Source: an uncultured Chloroflexota bacterium (GTDB lineage: Bacteria; Chloroflexota; Limnocylindria; Limnocylindrales; CSP1-4). From it: a DNA stretch of 35,353 nt. Position 1 is the stretch's first letter, and every line of letters starts with the position of its first letter. Under the pieces are notes generated by a model. That model did no database searches. It was not told the origin of the DNA and was given only the letters and a program-made list of their open reading frames with translations. The stretch covers positions 1-35,353 of the forward strand of contig CAIYHO010000020.1 of NCBI GenBank assembly GCA_903925955.1. The letters are read 5' to 3'. Shown here piece after piece: positions 1-6,390 of the stretch. The position numbers and the translations under genes were made by a program.

Positions 1-60
1 CGGCCGCTTCGGCATCGGCCGCTTCGGCATCGGCCGCTTCGGCATCGGCCGCTTCGGCTT
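1..60. repeat. 15-bp tandem repeat, four units
   Basis: CGGCCGCTTCGGCAT is repeated at 1-15, 16-30 and 31-45, with a fourth unit at 46-60 that differs by one base. A partial unit follows. The unit is a multiple of three and encodes Ala-Ala-Ser-Ala-Ser in the open frame, so copy changes would lengthen the linker without shifting the frame. The array may extend beyond the window. Confidence 0.9.
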
Positions 61-317
61 CGGCCGCGCCACTTGTGTCTCCCGTGGTCGGGGTCCTGGT
101 GCACATCGAGGCGGTGGGTCTCACGGACGTGAAAGGCTTCACGCTGCGCTTCTCCGACGGCACCGAGGCCGTGTTCCGCATCGGCATCCTGGAGAACGGC
201 GCGCAGTTCCCGCCCGGGCACCTCGCGGAGCACATGGCGAGCTCCTCGCCCGTGAAGGTCTTCTTCCGCCGTGACGGGCCAGACCTGCTGGTCTACCGGA
301 TCGAGGACGCGCCCTGA
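1..317 (+). CDS. C-terminal part of an unrecognised protein with an Ala/Ser repeat linker (5' end outside the window)
   Basis: The frame that starts at base 3 is open from the window edge to the TGA at 315-317, so the gene begins upstream. Its visible part starts with an Ala-Ser-rich stretch of about 20 residues made by a 15-bp DNA repeat, followed by a compact domain of about 80 residues. That domain opens with a hydrophobic strand (VVGVLVHIEAVG), then alternates short beta-like segments (GFTLRFSDG, AVFRIGIL, VKVFFRR, LLVYRIED). It has no cysteines and no membrane segment. The pattern suggests a small all-beta domain, perhaps OB-like, tethered by a flexible linker, but I do not recognise the family. 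A GTG at 75 could start a separate 80-residue protein. The unbroken frame through the repeat makes a longer gene more likely. It ends 10 bases before the convergent lipoprotein gene. Confidence 0.55.
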   Translation, partial: AASASAASASAASASAASASAAPLVSPVVGVLVHIEAVGLTDVKGFTLRFSDGTEAVFRIGILENGAQFPPGHLAEHMASSSPVKVFFRRDGPDLLVYRIEDAP

Positions 318-327
318 GCCGAGGGCC

Positions 328-1281
328 TCAGGACCCGGCGATCGCCGCGATGGCCGCCTTGAGCTCAGCGTCGGACGCCACGCCCTCAAATGAGGCGCGC
401 ACGGTCCCGGTCTTGTCCACCGTGAAGATCCACGGCTCGGACAGGATGCCCCACTCGTTGACCGAGGCAACCGGCTGCAGCTGGTTGTTGGCGTCCAGCA
501 CCGGCTGGAGCCGCGAGCCGTCCCACTTGAGCACGTACGGCTCCACGTTGATAAACGACACGCTCTTGGGCGATGTTGCCGCCACGGCCTTCACGCGGTT
601 GAGCGTGGGGCCGCACTGGGCGCTCTGGCAGAACGCCGGTGTGGCAAAGACCAGCACAAACGGCGTGTGGGCGGCCAGGGCGTCCGCCACAGACACCTGA
701 TAGAAGCCCTGGTCCGGGTTGGTGTCGGTTGAGAGCTGGAACAGGTTGCCCGCGACGTCCTTGAGCGTGGGCGTGCGCGAGGCCGGTGCCGCAGCGCCGA
801 TGGCGATAGCCGAGCCCTTGGCCTGCACCTGGAACGCCACGCCGATCGCTTCCTTCGGCTTGCCTGGTGCCTGCGTGACGAAGATGGCCTTCCAGTCGCC
901 GGCCGAGCTGAACGTCACATGGGCGATGTACTCGCCGCGCGAGCCCTCAATGGCCCAGACAAACTCGGCCGGAACGGCGGTGCCTGCCTGCGTTTCGCCG
1001 GGCGCGATAAAGGCAACCGACGCGGGTCGATCTGGGGCGCCAACCGGCGTGTTGCCCTTGGCGTCGAGAAACGAGAACAGGAAGCGGTTGTCGCCCATCA
1101 CCAGCTGCGAGCTGATGATCACCGGCACCACGGTGGCGGCGCCCGATGTGGAGGCGCCAGCAGTTGGCCCAGCGGGCCCTTCCGTTGGCGCCACGCCGGA
1201 GCTGGGCGAGCAGGCGGCAAGGACAACTGCCGCGACGACGGTGATCACAACGGACGCCGCGAGGCGTGAAAGACGGTGCAT
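328..1281 (-). CDS. Lipoprotein with a C-terminal thioredoxin-like domain
   Basis: The product is 317 residues. It begins with a lipoprotein signal peptide (hydrophobic 10-22, lipobox LAAC with Cys24), then a Gly/Ala/Thr/Ser-rich tether. A beta-rich middle domain follows (about 50-160), and a thioredoxin-like domain occupies about 170-317. That domain has the strand FVLVFATPAF followed by C218-QSAQ-C223-GP, with SEPWIF at the usual cis-proline position. The two cysteines are four residues apart rather than the CxxC of classical thioredoxins or the CxxxC of SCO proteins. It should be anchored outside the cytoplasmic membrane. It is divergent from ctaA-ctaB with only 84 bases between the start codons, which suggests a link to cytochrome oxidase assembly or redox control; that role is inferred. 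Start ATG is 7 bases from a TACCCT box. Confidence 0.8.
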   Translation of the reverse strand: MHRLSRLAASVVITVVAAVVLAACSPSSGVAPTEGPAGPTAGASTSGAATVVPVIISSQLVMGDNRFLFSFLDAKGNTPVGAPDRPASVAFIAPGETQAGTAVPAEFVWAIEGSRGEYIAHVTFSSAGDWKAIFVTQAPGKPKEAIGVAFQVQAKGSAIAIGAAAPASRTPTLKDVAGNLFQLSTDTNPDQGFYQVSVADALAAHTPFVLVFATPAFCQSAQCGPTLNRVKAVAATSPKSVSFINVEPYVLKWDGSRLQPVLDANNQLQPVASVNEWGILSEPWIFTVDKTGTVRASFEGVASDAELKAAIAAIAGS

Positions 1282-1288
1282 GCGTCAG

Positions 1289-1294
1289 AGGGTA
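1289..1294 (-). promoter_or_regulatory. -10 box TACCCT for the lipoprotein gene (leaderless type)
   Basis: On the minus strand TACCCT is followed by seven bases and the ATG at 1281. Transcription starting about seven bases after the box would begin at the start codon itself, giving a leaderless mRNA. No Shine-Dalgarno sequence lies in the gap. Confidence 0.55.
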
Positions 1295-1314
1295 GCCCCG
1301 CTGGCGCCCTCGCG

Positions 1315-1320
1315 TAGAAT
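1315..1320 (+). promoter_or_regulatory. Possible -10 box TAGAAT for ctaA-ctaB
   Basis: TAGAAT lies 45 bases before the GTG start of ctaA-ctaB in the divergent gap. It is the only good TANNNT match there on the plus strand. This would give a leader of about 40 bases, with a weak purine run (GAGG at 1350-1353). Confidence 0.35.
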
Positions 1321-1365
1321 GGCGCCCGCCCAACCAGCAGCCGCCCCCCGAGGTTCCTCAGCGTC

Positions 1366-3237
1366 GTGACCCGTTTCCAGAGGCTCGCCTTCGCCACCGT
1401 CATCACGACGGTGCTGCTCGTCACGGTTGGCGTCATCGTGCGCGCCACCGGATCGGGCATGGGCTGCCCGGACTGGCCGCTCTGCAACGGTCAGCTGATC
1501 CCGTCCGAGACCGACTACAAGCCATGGCTTGAGTGGATCCACCGCTTTATTGCGATGATCATCGGCTTCGAGATCCTTGGCCTCGTCTTCCTCGCCTTCC
1601 GCGACCACAGCAGCCGTCGCTCAATCACGGTGCCCACGGTCATCTCGGTTGTGCTGGTGCTCTTCCAGGCGTATCTGGGCAAGGAGACCGTCCGGCTCAA
1701 CAACTCGGGCGACTCGGTGCTGGCCCATCTCTCCACGGCGATGGCGCTGCTGGGCGTGCTGGTGTTTGTCTGGGTCCGTAGCCGCTACCCGGCCAACGCA
1801 GGCGGGCCCGGCGCAAGCCAGCGGTTCACGCTGCTTGCGGTGCTGGCTGCCGCGGCCACGTACGCGCTCCTGTTGTTCGGCGCCAACGTCACAGCCAACA
1901 ACGCTGGTCTGGTCTTCCCGGACTGGCCGCTGATGAACGGGTCAATCAACCCGGCTGCGCCCACCGGGGCCGATGCTGTTGTGCGCGGGCTCTTTGCCAT
2001 CCACGCGCTCCACCGATATGTGGCCGCGGTTGTGGCGCTCATCGTCTGGGCCACGGCGCTTGTTGCGTGGCGGACGCAGCGGCATCGACCGGGCGTCAGG
2101 CGTCTGGCCATCTGGTTTGGCGTGATCTTCACCATCCAGGTTGGCGTGGGCGCGCTCCAGGTGTTTACGCTGATGGCGCCTTGGGCCCGCACGCTGCACG
2201 TGGCGTTTGGTGCGGTGGCGTGGACGCTGGGCTCGGCGCTGGCGTTCACCTCGTACTACGAGGCGCGGCTGGCTGGCGGCGTCGGGAACGCCGAGACGCA
2301 GAACGCTTCGGCCCCTTCGACCGGTTCGAAGGGCGGCACCATCCGCGCCTATGTCGCGCTGACCAAGCCGCGCATCATCGAGCTGCTGCTCGTCACCACC
2401 ATCCCGGCGATGGTCCTCGCAACGCGCGATCTGCCCGGCATGAACGTCCCCGAGTGGTTCCGCCTGGCGTTCTGGACGCTGATCACGGGCACGCTTGCGG
2501 CTGGCGCCGCCAACGCGATCAACCAGTACCTGGACCGCGACATCGACCTGCTCATGTCGCGCACCCGCAAACGCCCGCTGCCGGCCAACGACGTGTCGCC
2601 CGAGAACGCGCTGGTCTTTGGCATCGTCCTGGCGATCATCTCGGTGGCGCTGATGGCCTGGTTCGTCAACCTGCTTTCGGCGTTCCTCACGCTTCTGGCC
2701 ATCGCGTTCTACGTCTTCGTCTACACGCTGATGCTCAAGCGCACAACGCCGCAGAACATCGTCATTGGCGGGGCTGCTGGCGCATTGCCGCCTGTCATCG
2801 GCTGGGCCGCGGTCACTGGCCGCGTGGAGATCCCGGCGCTGCTGCTGTTTGCCGTGGTGTTCTACTGGACGCCGCCGCACTTCTGGGCGCTGGCGCTGCG
2901 GATCCGCAAGGACTACGAGGCGGCCAGCATCCCGATGCTCCCCGTGGTGCGCGGCGTGCCTGAGACCACGCGCCAAATTGGGCTGTACACGATCCTCCTG
3001 GTGGCGATCAGCCTGGTGTTCTTCGCCGTCGCCAAGATGGGGATGGTCTACCTGGGCGCGGCAGTCGTGTTGGGCGGGCTCTTCATGTGGCGCGCGTATG
3101 CGCTGTGGCGACAAGGCTCATCGCCCGAGGGGTCGCTTGCGCAGTCCATCCGGCTGTACCGCTTCTCGATCAGCTACCTGACGCTGCTCTTTGCGGCCGT
3201 GATGGTGGACACGCTGGTAGTTGTGCGCCTCGCCTGA
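1366..3237 (+). CDS. ctaA-ctaB: Fused heme A synthase (CtaA/COX15) and heme O synthase (CtaB/UbiA)
   Basis: A single 623-residue membrane protein carries two consecutive steps of heme A synthesis: farnesylation of protoheme to heme O and oxidation of heme O to heme A for cytochrome c oxidase. Residues 1 to about 305 are CtaA: the external-loop cysteine pair C34-PDWPL-C40, and candidate heme-ligand histidines H59, H121, H216 and H278 in membrane helices. The second half repeats the loop as FPDWPLM without the cysteines. After a Ser/Gly linker (about 305-325) comes the UbiA prenyltransferase, with N386-QYLD-RDID394 as the Mg-diphosphate motif, a second motif near YTLMLKRTTPQNIVIGG, and PPHFWALALRIRKDY. 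GTG start at 1366; no earlier in-frame start gives a better N-terminus. Such fusions are known in Chloroflexota. The enzymatic order is the reverse of the domain order. Confidence 0.93.
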   Translation: MTRFQRLAFATVITTVLLVTVGVIVRATGSGMGCPDWPLCNGQLIPSETDYKPWLEWIHRFIAMIIGFEILGLVFLAFRDHSSRRSITVPTVISVVLVLFQAYLGKETVRLNNSGDSVLAHLSTAMALLGVLVFVWVRSRYPANAGGPGASQRFTLLAVLAAAATYALLLFGANVTANNAGLVFPDWPLMNGSINPAAPTGADAVVRGLFAIHALHRYVAAVVALIVWATALVAWRTQRHRPGVRRLAIWFGVIFTIQVGVGALQVFTLMAPWARTLHVAFGAVAWTLGSALAFTSYYEARLAGGVGNAETQNASAPSTGSKGGTIRAYVALTKPRIIELLLVTTIPAMVLATRDLPGMNVPEWFRLAFWTLITGTLAAGAANAINQYLDRDIDLLMSRTRKRPLPANDVSPENALVFGIVLAIISVALMAWFVNLLSAFLTLLAIAFYVFVYTLMLKRTTPQNIVIGGAAGALPPVIGWAAVTGRVEIPALLLFAVVFYWTPPHFWALALRIRKDYEAASIPMLPVVRGVPETTRQIGLYTILLVAISLVFFAVAKMGMVYLGAAVVLGGLFMWRAYALWRQGSSPEGSLAQSIRLYRFSISYLTLLFAAVMVDTLVVVRLA

Positions 3238-3309
3238 GGGCCCAGGCCTGGCGTGCGCCGGCGGGGCCGGCGGGGCCGCTCCGCAGACCCGTGCGCCGGC
3301 GGCTCGCGC

Positions 3310-3330
3310 GGCTCACCCCGTGAGTCATGG
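3310..3330 (+). repeat. Dyad family A, copy 1 (GGCTCAC-CCC-GTGAGTC)
   Basis: Imperfect palindrome with 7-bp arms around a 3-bp centre, followed by ATGG. One of four copies within 151 bp. Copies 1 and 2 read in the plus direction, copies 3 and 4 in the minus direction. Confidence 0.75.
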
Positions 3331-3350
3331 CGCGCACGCGGGACCGCTTT

Positions 3351-3370
3351 GGCTCATCCCGTAAGTCACC
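3351..3370 (+). repeat. Dyad family A, copy 2 (GGCTCAT-CCC-GTAAGTC)
   Basis: Same element as copy 1. C-to-T and G-to-A changes at the innermost arm positions remove that inner pair. Confidence 0.7.
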
Positions 3371-3409
3371 ACGTGCAGGAGGGCCCGCTAGGCACCCCTG
3401 CCGTGCATC

Positions 3410-3430
3410 GGATGACTCACCGCGTGAGCC
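3410..3430 (-). repeat. Dyad family A, copy 3 (inverted; GACTCAC-CGC-GTGAGCC on plus)
   Basis: Read on the minus strand it is GGCTCACGCGGTGAGTCATCC, matching copy 1 at nearly every arm position. The shared TCATCC tail sets its orientation. Confidence 0.7.
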
Positions 3431-3438
3431 CGGGATCT

Positions 3439-3460
3439 GGATGACCCACCGGGTGAGTCG
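3439..3460 (-). repeat. Dyad family A, copy 4 (inverted; GACCCAC-CGG-GTGAGTC on plus)
   Basis: Fourth copy, 29 bp from copy 3 and in the same inverted orientation, with the same GGATGAC flank on the plus strand. Confidence 0.7.
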
Positions 3461-3496
3461 CGGTTGGGAACCCGGCCCGCCGTCGGGGCGCCCGTC

Positions 3497-3547
3497 TCAG
3501 TCCGCGTCGATCCCTTGCGCCGCGATGGCCGCCCGACGCCGCCGCCA
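3497..3547 (-). pseudogene. Decayed duplicate of the C-terminal end of the YczE-like gene
   Basis: Read on the minus strand this stretch encodes RRRRAAIAAQGIDAD and a TGA stop. The intact gene ends RRRRAAIATQGLDGD and TGA at 3903. By hand alignment 41 of 48 bases match from the stop codon inward (3497-3544 against 3903-3950). Further in, similarity fades and the frame reaches a stop near 3571. It looks like the remnant of a second copy or of a partial duplication 406 bp away. A conserved, repeated C-terminal coding element is an alternative. Confidence 0.6.
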
Positions 3548-3577
3548 CCGTCCAGGTTGCCCGGTCGCCCCTAAAGG

Positions 3578-3603
3578 CCCGCCGTATGCACTCCATGTTT
3601 GGC
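3578..3603 (+). repeat. Repeat family B, copy a (CCCGCCGTATGCACTCCATG)
   Basis: Shares the core CCCGCCGTATGCA with the inverted copy at 3793-3818, and CCATG just after it. A second shared patch, AACGCGTG, lies about 25 bp beyond the core in both. Confidence 0.6.
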
Positions 3604-3679
3604 TGTAGGCGAACGCGTGGCGTAACCATCAGTTGAGGCGGTCGCCGGCCCGCCACGGGCGCGCTCAGCCGTGCCAAGG

Positions 3680-3705
3680 TGCCCGCGGTATGCACGGAGT
3701 GAATA
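3680..3705 (+). repeat. Repeat family B, copy b (CCCGCGGTATGCACGGAGTG)
   Basis: Matches the family B core with one change in the first 14 bases, then diverges. It lies 102 bp from copy a in the same orientation. Confidence 0.5.
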
Positions 3706-3792
3706 ACGGCGTAGCGAAGGCCGGCGCTGGGGCACATTGCCGCCGCGCCTAGGGCCCCGTGCGAGGCCTAGACACACGCGTTGCCCAGTGGG

Positions 3793-3818
3793 CAGCCATG
3801 GGTTGCATACGGCGGGGG
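3793..3818 (-). repeat. Repeat family B, copy c (inverted)
   Basis: On the minus strand it reads CCGCCGTATGCAACCCATGG, so it is the inverted counterpart of copy a. Confidence 0.55.
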
Positions 3819-3902
3819 TTAGCCCGCCACGACCGCTGCGCAGGGTCCGGGGTGGCCGCCGCCGGTCGCTCGGACCGGCCCGCCGCCGCCGCTCCCCCGA
3901 CG

Positions 3903-4625
3903 TCAGTCCCCGTCGAGCCCCTGCGTAGCGATGGCCGCCCGGCGCCGACGCGACACCCGCCCCTCGCGGTCGAACACGCGCAACGCGATCTGCACCAGCG
4001 GCCCAATGCCAAGTGCAAACACCACCGTGCCCAGGCCGATGGTTCCGCCCAGCAGGAACCCAATCGCCAGCACGGTGAGCTCGACAGCGGTCCGCGCCAG
4101 CCGGATGGACCAGCCAAAGCGGTTGTGCAGCCCGGTCATGAGCCCGTCGCGCGGCCCAGGCCCAAGGTCTGACGCCAGATACAGCCCGGATGCCGCAGCG
4201 ATGGTGCAGACGCCGCCCGCCATCATCGCCGCCTGGAACACCAGACCCTGCGCTGCCGGCAGCACGCCAAGCGTGACGTTTGTCGCCAGCCCGATGCACG
4301 CGATGTTGGCGATGGTGCCAAACCCGGGCCGCTCGCCGATGGGCCACCACAGCGCCAGGACCGGAATGCCCACAAGCATGCTCACGGTGCCCAGCGGCAG
4401 GCCGGTGTGGCGGCTGATGCCCTGGTGGAAGACCTCCCACGGCCCAAGCCCCAGACCGGACTGCGCCATGAGCGCAACGCCCACACCGAAGAGGACGAGG
4501 CCGATCAGCAGACCTGGCAGGCGTGGCAGGACGATGGCGGGAGCCCAGCGCGACGGGGACGCAGGGACGGCGGCAGGCGCGGACACGGACGCAGGCGCAG
4601 GCGAAGGGCCGGAGGTCTCGGACAT
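3903..4625 (-). CDS. YczE/YitT-type polytopic membrane protein
   Basis: The product is 240 residues. A Pro/Ala/Ser-rich cytoplasmic N-terminus of about 30 residues precedes about five hydrophobic segments: LLIGLVLFGVGVALMAQ, LGTVSMLVGIPVLALWW, a central IANIACIGLATNV/GLVFQAAMMAGG pair, and AVELTVLAIGFLLGG/GLGTVVFALGIGPLVQIAL. The conserved blocks GLGLGPWEVFHQGIS and DLGPGPRDGLMTGL are typical of the YczE family; transport substrate is unknown for this family. The tail is strongly basic (RRRRAAIA). The ATG at 4625 is preceded by TACCAT with a six-base gap. It is divergent from the beta-CASP nuclease across a 14-bp tandem repeat. The end of the gene has a degenerate copy downstream. Confidence 0.8.
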   Translation of the reverse strand: MSETSGPSPAPASVSAPAAVPASPSRWAPAIVLPRLPGLLIGLVLFGVGVALMAQSGLGLGPWEVFHQGISRHTGLPLGTVSMLVGIPVLALWWPIGERPGFGTIANIACIGLATNVTLGVLPAAQGLVFQAAMMAGGVCTIAAASGLYLASDLGPGPRDGLMTGLHNRFGWSIRLARTAVELTVLAIGFLLGGTIGLGTVVFALGIGPLVQIALRVFDREGRVSRRRRAAIATQGLDGD

Positions 4626-4631
4626 CGGCGA

Positions 4632-4637
4632 ATGGTA
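4632..4637 (-). promoter_or_regulatory. -10 box TACCAT for the YczE-like gene (leaderless type)
   Basis: Minus-strand TACCAT, six bases, then ATG at 4625. The tandem GC repeat begins eight bases upstream of the box, where the -35 region would be. Confidence 0.55.
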
Positions 4638-4644
4638 CTCGCGG

Positions 4645-4720
4645 CTGCGGCCGGGCGGCTGCGGCCGGGCGGCTGCGGCCGGGCGGCTGCGGCCGGGCGG
4701 CTGCGGCCGGGCCGCTGCGG
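4645..4720. repeat. 14-bp tandem repeat, about 5.4 units
   Basis: The unit CTGCGGCCGGGCGG is repeated at 4645, 4659, 4673, 4687 and 4701 (the fifth ends CCG instead of CGG), then a partial CTGCGG at 4715. It fills the 155-bp gap between two divergent start codons. Each unit holds the palindrome CGGCCG. Confidence 0.9.
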
Positions 4721-4780
4721 CAGGCCCAAACGTGCCGCACCGCCCGTGCCCGCATCGCGCCGCTGTGTCACGATCAACGC

Positions 4781-6337
4781 ATGGAGCTCACCTTTCTCGG
4801 CGGGGCCCGTACGGTTACCGGCTCGCGCCATCTCGTGGATACCGGCAAGGCCAAGGTCCTTGTGGACTGCGGCATGTTCCAGGGAGGCCCCGCGGAGGCG
4901 GTGCGCAACCGGATCCCGCTGGGCGTGGACCCAAGGACGCTTGACGCCGTGATCCTCACCCATGCCCATCTCGACCATTGCGGGCTGCTGCCCCTGCTGG
5001 TCCACGAGGGCTTCAAGGGCAAGATCATCTGCACATCGGCCACGGCGGAGCTCGCACGGCTCGTCATGCTGGACTCAGCAAAGCTCCAGGAGGAGTTCGC
5101 CAAGCGAGCCCAGCGCCGCGCCCGTCATGATCCGGACCGCGCGGCGTCGCGGGACGCGCGCGATGAGCGGCTGTATCAGGAGGCCGTGGAACTGGCGGCC
5201 AAGGGCGCCGAAGCCCCCGGTGGCCCTGACCCCGAAGAGGTGCTCCGGGCCATGGGACCAGAGGTGGTCCTGGACTTTGACGCGCCCCTATACACCGAGG
5301 ACGACGCCGAAGCCGCGGTTGCGCGCCTCAGCGCCGTCCCGTACAACGCCGAGCGCGAGATTGCCCCCGGCGTCTTCATCACGCTGCTGGATGCGGGCCA
5401 CATCCTGGGCTCGGCCATCGTGCGCATGCGGCTTGCCCGCTCCACCGGTGGCCGCGACGCCGTCATCGTCTTCTCGGGTGATCTTGGCAGGCCGGGCACG
5501 CCCATCCTGCGCGACCCCACATCGGTTGCCGAAGCCGACTTCGTCGTCTGTGAGTCCACCTACGGCGGACGCGAGCACGAGGCGGCCGATGTGGCCGTGG
5601 AGAAGTTGGCGGCCACCGTGCGCGACGTTGCGGCAAAGCGCGGCATGTTGCTGATCCCGAGTTTCGCCATCGGGCGCACACAGGAGATCGTCTGGGAGCT
5701 CCACAGGCTTGTGGACGCCGGGCGGATCCCGCAGCTCCCGCTGTACCTGGACTCGCCGATGGCCAGCCACGCCTCGGACATCTACCGCGCCCATCCCGAG
5801 GCGTACGACGAGGAGACCCGCGCCCTGCTCCAGGCCCGTGAAGCGCCGCTGGACTACCCGGGGCAGCACGTTGTGGCGAGCGTTCAGGAATCGGAGAAGA
5901 TCGAGCGGACCGCGGGGCCGCTGATCGTCATCGCGTCCAACGGCATGCTCACCGGTGGCCGAAGCGTGGGCCATGCGGAGCACATGCTCGACGACCCGTC
6001 GGCCACGGTGCTGTTTGTGGGCTACCAGGGCGAGGGCACGCTGGGCGGCCATCTTGTCCGCGGCGCCACAACGGCGCGTATCAACGGGCGCGAGATGCCC
6101 GTCCGCGCAACGGTCCGCTCGCTGGACGGGTTCTCCGCCCACTCGGATGAGCCGGAGCTGCTGGGCTGGTTGGGCGGCTTTGTGAAGGGGCGCAAGCCAG
6201 GCGATCCGGGCGTGCCGTCGCACGTGTACCTGGTGCACGGCGATCCGCCCGCGCAAGCCGCGCTTGCGCCAAAGGTGGCAGCCCTGGGTCTCAACGTGGA
6301 CGTCCCGGCGTGGGACCAGACGGTGTCGCTGGACTGA
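4781..6337 (+). CDS. Metallo-beta-lactamase fold, beta-CASP RNA/DNA nuclease-type protein
   Basis: The product is 518 residues. Residues 1-66 hold the lactamase-fold start (FLGGARTVTGS, DCGMFQGG) and the metal motif H61-A-H63-L-D65-H66. About 85-170 is a charged, helix-rich insertion (KRAQRRARHDPDRAASRDAR). GHILGSA and FSGDLGR supply further metal ligands. The beta-CASP part follows, with CESTYGGREHE, IPSFAIGRTQE, SNGMLTGGRSVGHAEHML, FVGYQGEGTLGG, and the final GFSAHSD and VHGDP motifs. This is the layout of COG1236-type hydrolases related to CPSF73, which cut RNA. The cytoplasmic role in RNA processing is inferred from the family. The frame runs open far upstream through the tandem repeat, but ATG 4781 starts the conserved fold exactly and has a CACGAT box six bases before it. 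Confidence 0.88.
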   Translation: MELTFLGGARTVTGSRHLVDTGKAKVLVDCGMFQGGPAEAVRNRIPLGVDPRTLDAVILTHAHLDHCGLLPLLVHEGFKGKIICTSATAELARLVMLDSAKLQEEFAKRAQRRARHDPDRAASRDARDERLYQEAVELAAKGAEAPGGPDPEEVLRAMGPEVVLDFDAPLYTEDDAEAAVARLSAVPYNAEREIAPGVFITLLDAGHILGSAIVRMRLARSTGGRDAVIVFSGDLGRPGTPILRDPTSVAEADFVVCESTYGGREHEAADVAVEKLAATVRDVAAKRGMLLIPSFAIGRTQEIVWELHRLVDAGRIPQLPLYLDSPMASHASDIYRAHPEAYDEETRALLQAREAPLDYPGQHVVASVQESEKIERTAGPLIVIASNGMLTGGRSVGHAEHMLDDPSATVLFVGYQGEGTLGGHLVRGATTARINGREMPVRATVRSLDGFSAHSDEPELLGWLGGFVKGRKPGDPGVPSHVYLVHGDPPAQAALAPKVAALGLNVDVPAWDQTVSLD

Positions 6338-6378
6338 CGGTCATCGCGTATGGGAGCCCCGGGGCAGGGCGGCGCCGG

Positions 6379-6384
6379 TAGCAT
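6379..6384 (+). promoter_or_regulatory. -10 box TAGCAT for the membrane protein at 6391 (leaderless type)
   Basis: TAGCAT, six bases (CACCGG), then ATG at 6391. No purine-rich ribosome site in between. Confidence 0.55.
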
Positions 6385-6390
6385 CACCGG

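Larger units (their letters stand above)
3238..3902. other. 665-bp intergenic region rich in short repeats and dyads
   Basis: No convincing gene is seen between the convergent ctaA-ctaB and yczE-like genes. The region holds a 9-bp tandem CGGCGGGGC near 3259-3276, four copies of a GRCTCAC-N3-GTGAGYC dyad (3310-3460), a decayed duplicate of the neighbouring gene's end (3497-3547), and three copies of a CCGTATGCA-type element (3578-3816). The open frames crossing it have no recognisable domain and are typical random frames of GC-rich DNA. Confidence 0.75.

Noticed and set aside
1-60. CRISPR array
   Set aside because: The units are only 15 bp with no spacers. They are a simple tandem repeat, as is the 14-bp array at 4645-4720.
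1942-3114. Long minus-strand open frame opposite ctaA-ctaB
   Set aside because: It is an antisense shadow of a clear gene in high-GC DNA; the translation is Arg/His-rich and without any domain.
3571-4755. 394-residue minus-strand frame across the YczE-like gene
   Set aside because: It is a shifted frame over the intact gene and tandem repeats; the YczE-like frame alone has membrane helices and family motifs.
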